Assembly (NCBI GenBank): GCA_019648995.1
Contig: BLXT01003767.1
Span: 119,727-183,726 of the forward strand
Source: Plakobranchus ocellatus
Lineage: Eukaryota; Mollusca; Gastropoda; Plakobranchidae
DNA: 64,000 nucleotides
Direction: 5' to 3'
The translations under genes were made by a program, and so were the position numbers. This document shows, in pieces, positions 61,561 through 64,000 of this stretch. The notes beneath the pieces were generated by a model, which searched no databases, was not told the DNA's origin, and worked only from the letters and a program-made list of their open reading frames with translations. Numbering within the stretch: position 1 is the stretch's first letter; every line of letters begins with the position of its first letter.

Positions 61561-61744
61561 ATAATAATAATAATAATAAGAAGAAGAAGAAGAAGAAGAA
61601 GGAGCAGAAGAAGAGGAAGGGGAAGGGGAAGGGGGAGGGTAAGGGGAAGGGGAAGAAGAAGAAGAAGGAGCAGAAGAAGAAGGGGAAGCGGAAGAAGAAG
61701 AAGAAGAAGTAAGAAGAAGGAGAAAGAGAAGAAGAAGAAGAAAA
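61561..61744 (+). repeat. (AAT)n followed by a 165-nt near-pure purine tract
   Basis: ATAATAATA units, then GAAGAA, GGAAGG and AAGAAG blocks with only a few pyrimidine interruptions. Long Arg/Lys or Ser/Pro frames across it are artefacts of the repeat. Confidence 0.96.
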
Positions 61745-62323
61745 CTTAGGCGCACAATGATAAAAATTCACCTGTCACTTGATGCTACAAAAGATTCCAT
61801 TTTGTGTTGGCACTATACAAATGTTACTGTTTATAATTATACAGTCACAAGACAAACAGAACACATTACAAAAGTCCTGCTCATATAAAAGCCAAAGCAA
61901 TTTATCAAATCTCCATGTGGCTTTCTAAATATATAGATTTAATAAAATTTTAAGGAGAAATAGTTTTATACAAACAGTTCAAAACAAAGGAAGAGCACCT
62001 CATAACTATGTGTGAGAGTGTGGAATAAATAAAATCATTTAATTATGACAAACAAGGTGAATTTTCTTTGATTAAACAGTGTGAAGTTTACTTACTAGAA
62101 TCTTGACATATGTATATGAAAAGAAAAAAATACATGTTTTACTTGTCACAAAAGTTCAAATCCAGCATACTATTTGTTTCACAATCAAAGGCTTTAGTCT
62201 GATATTAATATTATAATATTACTGCCACATAAAATAACTTAAAATACAAGCAAAAAGGATTAAAGGAATGCAAAAGGATAATATATTTTTTTCATTACAA
62301 TTAAAATTGCACCTAAGCTCACC

Positions 62324-62430
62324 TCAGGCTTTATCCATGACAAGATTGAGATGTATGTAAACTTTACTGAAGCCAGAACGATTTAAATTGTTGACAAAGA
62401 ACTGTATACTAACCCCAAAACTGCTATTTC
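62324..62430 (-). CDS. Candidate terminal coding exon of an unidentified gene
   Basis: Minus strand: a good acceptor (tctctttttcag) opens a 107-nt segment with a single open frame, encoding SSFGVSIQFFVNNLN then RSGFSKVYIHLNLVMDKA and a TGA at 62326-62324. The two other frames have stops. A GTGAGC that could act as a donor follows the stop by one base, so the UTR may be spliced. I do not recognise the peptide. It could also be a chance frame; no second exon of the same gene was found upstream to 64000. Confidence 0.3.
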
Positions 62431-64000
62431 CTGAAAAAGAGACATTGAGGAAAACATCAACTAAACATTGAAATAAAAAACACATGTAGGAGAAATATGA
62501 GAAGACAATGAAAGAGACAGATTTCACATAATGAATAAACATGTACAGATATCTCGATGTGTCAATAAAACAGTCACACACATGTACACAGATACAAATA
62601 AACAAATTGAATTTATATAAATATCCCTTATCGTCAAATCCAAAGATTGTGGATTTTCAAGTTTTACAAATTACAATATCATGCAAACTTTTATAATACA
62701 TGAAAGATAAATTTAATTACTTTTTCAGTACAAGGAATAACATAAAAACCTCTCCTAAAAGACAAATGTGACAAATTTAGAGTAAATGTTTGAGTTTTAA
62801 TGATGCATTTTACACCCAATAAAAGAAGGCATATTTATAAGTTTTGCTGCTAATTAATTCTCCCCATTCTGAATGTTTAAATATTGTAATTTAATACTAT
62901 TAGTAAGGAAAATTCTGTTAATATTGTTGAGTTAATATTTTGTGAGAATGCTTCAAAAACTGTTTACCAAATCAAGGTAGTAAAAGTTGCCTAATTTTTA
63001 TATTACAGAACTGGAAAAAGCTTTTCATTACAACCTCATATTTTTATTTATAATGGAGCCAAGCGAATAAATAAATGAATAGGTTAATCTCAAAAAGATA
63101 CATGAAATTGGCATGTAGGTGCATAAAAATATAAAGTTGGGAATGGGAGCCTTATTTTTTAAAATTTAAATAAATATTTTACTAAAAAAAAGGGGGGAGG
63201 GGGGAACAGGAAATTTTAATAACCATCAGCAATTGAAACCGGTTCGTTTATTTTTACCCTAGTGCAAATAATAGATAAGGGAATACCTCGATATTTCATT
63301 TAATTTCATTGTGGCGGGCATGTTATTTAGATCTAGATTTTAGTGTTCACTTAGATCTAAATGTTTAAAGCAGCATCTCATGTCAACATTTGGATTATTT
63401 GTACTATACCTAATCTCTCTTTCTTCTAAATCACAGGGTTGCAGTTATATTTAGGGACCAATTTTATTATTTCATAGGCCTTAACACCATAGGACGACTT
63501 AAGTGGAAAACCTAAAATTGGTGAATAGGTTGATTCAGGCTATGAATAATTAAGAACAAATAAATTCTGAGCTCAAAGTGTAGTATTTTGATACTTTTTA
63601 TGGCCAACAAGGGTGAAGCAAACGAATCATTGAGTTTCAGTTTGGCTTCCTTTTCTCATTTTCTGTAACATTGAACAAACAAAAGAATGAATGTTCTTTG
63701 GGCTAATGACATACATTTTGTACAGGAAAAAAATCACACCAAGACAGCAAAGGGTAACAAAGACTTATGAGTTGTAATAATATTTTTTAAAATATACACA
63801 TTTGTCATAATATATTAAAAATTTTAAAACTGTTTAAGTGAGATAATTCAAATTCCTAAAATCACCTTTTGAATAATGATGCTTTACAGATACTTATGTA
63901 AAATGAAAAACTTTGAACATTCTTAAAGGTCAACATTTTCAGCTTTGTATAGGCAAAAACAAATTATCAATGAAAATGTGATGAAAGAGAAAAGTTTATT
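62431..64000. other. AT-rich noncoding end of window
   Basis: No exon recognised. Contains the dispersed repeat copy at 63055-63185, an A/G-run (63184-63207) and one AGATCTAGATTT word (63330-63345). Confidence 0.4.
63055..63185 (+). repeat. Dispersed repeat, copy 2 (partner 35010-35175)
   Basis: GTTAATCTCAAAAAG, GTGCATAAAAATATAAAGTT and CTTATTTTTTAAAATTT occur in the same order as in 35010-35175. Confidence 0.6.

Larger units (their letters stand above)
58620..62323 (-). other. Possible 3' UTR of an unidentified minus-strand gene
   Basis: Minus-strand AATAAA (58646-58641) with TGTACA 12 nt upstream is a good poly(A) signal. The stretch to 62323 is AT-rich and without coding sequence, and would follow the stop of the candidate exon at 62430-62324. 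It contains a 122-bp tandem duplication, (TA)n, (AAT)n and a purine tract. Confidence 0.3.

Noticed and set aside
61531-61771. Arg/Lys-rich and Ser/Phe-rich frames
   Set aside because: Products of the GAA/GGA purine tract in different frames.
1-64000. CRISPR array, operons, bacterial-type systems, tRNA or rRNA genes
   Set aside because: The window is eukaryotic with spliced genes; no spaced direct-repeat array, rRNA or complete tRNA cloverleaf was seen.

Overview
This is an AT-rich, intron-rich, repeat-laden animal nuclear segment. Two genes can be read confidently by protein similarity recalled from memory: a Ral small GTPase (RalA-like, minus strand) and Mediator subunit 1 (MED1, plus strand). 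The introns are long, the DNA transposon, SINE and LINE remnants are of invertebrate type, and the short palindrome AGATCTAGATCT recurs throughout. Together these suggest a mollusc, most likely a heterobranch gastropod (inference only). There are two assembly gaps, 24193-24812 and 53790-53828.

Layout. Positions 1-12223 hold three coding exons of the Ral gene (12116-12223, 9099-9307, 6797-6971, transcribed right to left). The last coding exon, with the hypervariable tail and CAAX box, was not found and is probably beyond position 1. The Ral introns and 3' side carry a decayed mariner transposase (about 3370-4430), two piggyBac-type internally deleted elements with TTAA duplications (5222-6042 and 13709-14751), a 1.3 kb inverted-repeat element (9490-10805) and a small MITE (13313-13468). 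Positions about 15694-16083 form a compact head-to-head promoter region between Ral and MED1, with a perfect CRE palindrome at 15814-15821. MED1 then occupies 16084-46932 in 16 coding exons whose splice phases all agree. They give a 2276-residue protein: about 500 residues of structured Med1 core from 15 small exons, then about 1775 disordered residues from one 5.3 kb terminal exon, including LXXLL nuclear-receptor boxes and the conserved DDDLMDVAL tail. MED1 introns hold the second copies of several repeats, two LINE 3' ends, a tandem 176-bp duplication and a piggyBac remnant.

From 46933 to about 53480 lies what looks like a long MED1 3' UTR with several poly(A) signals, a SINE and a decayed tandem repeat. 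From 53830 to 58600 is intergenic sequence with an 80-bp inverted repeat carrying a hammerhead-ribozyme-like core (Penelope-type signature) and a decayed minisatellite. From about 58620 to 62430 there may be the 3' end of an unidentified minus-strand gene convergent with MED1. The rest is AT-rich sequence with microsatellites.

Functionally, Ral is a membrane signalling GTPase (exocyst, endocytosis) and MED1 bridges nuclear receptors and other activators to RNA polymerase II. No direct functional link is known to me; what the sequence shows is a shared bidirectional promoter region. I found no operon-like or wholly new system. The best leads are the altered G4 motif of Ral, the conserved and extra LXXLL motifs of MED1, and the nested DNA transposon families.
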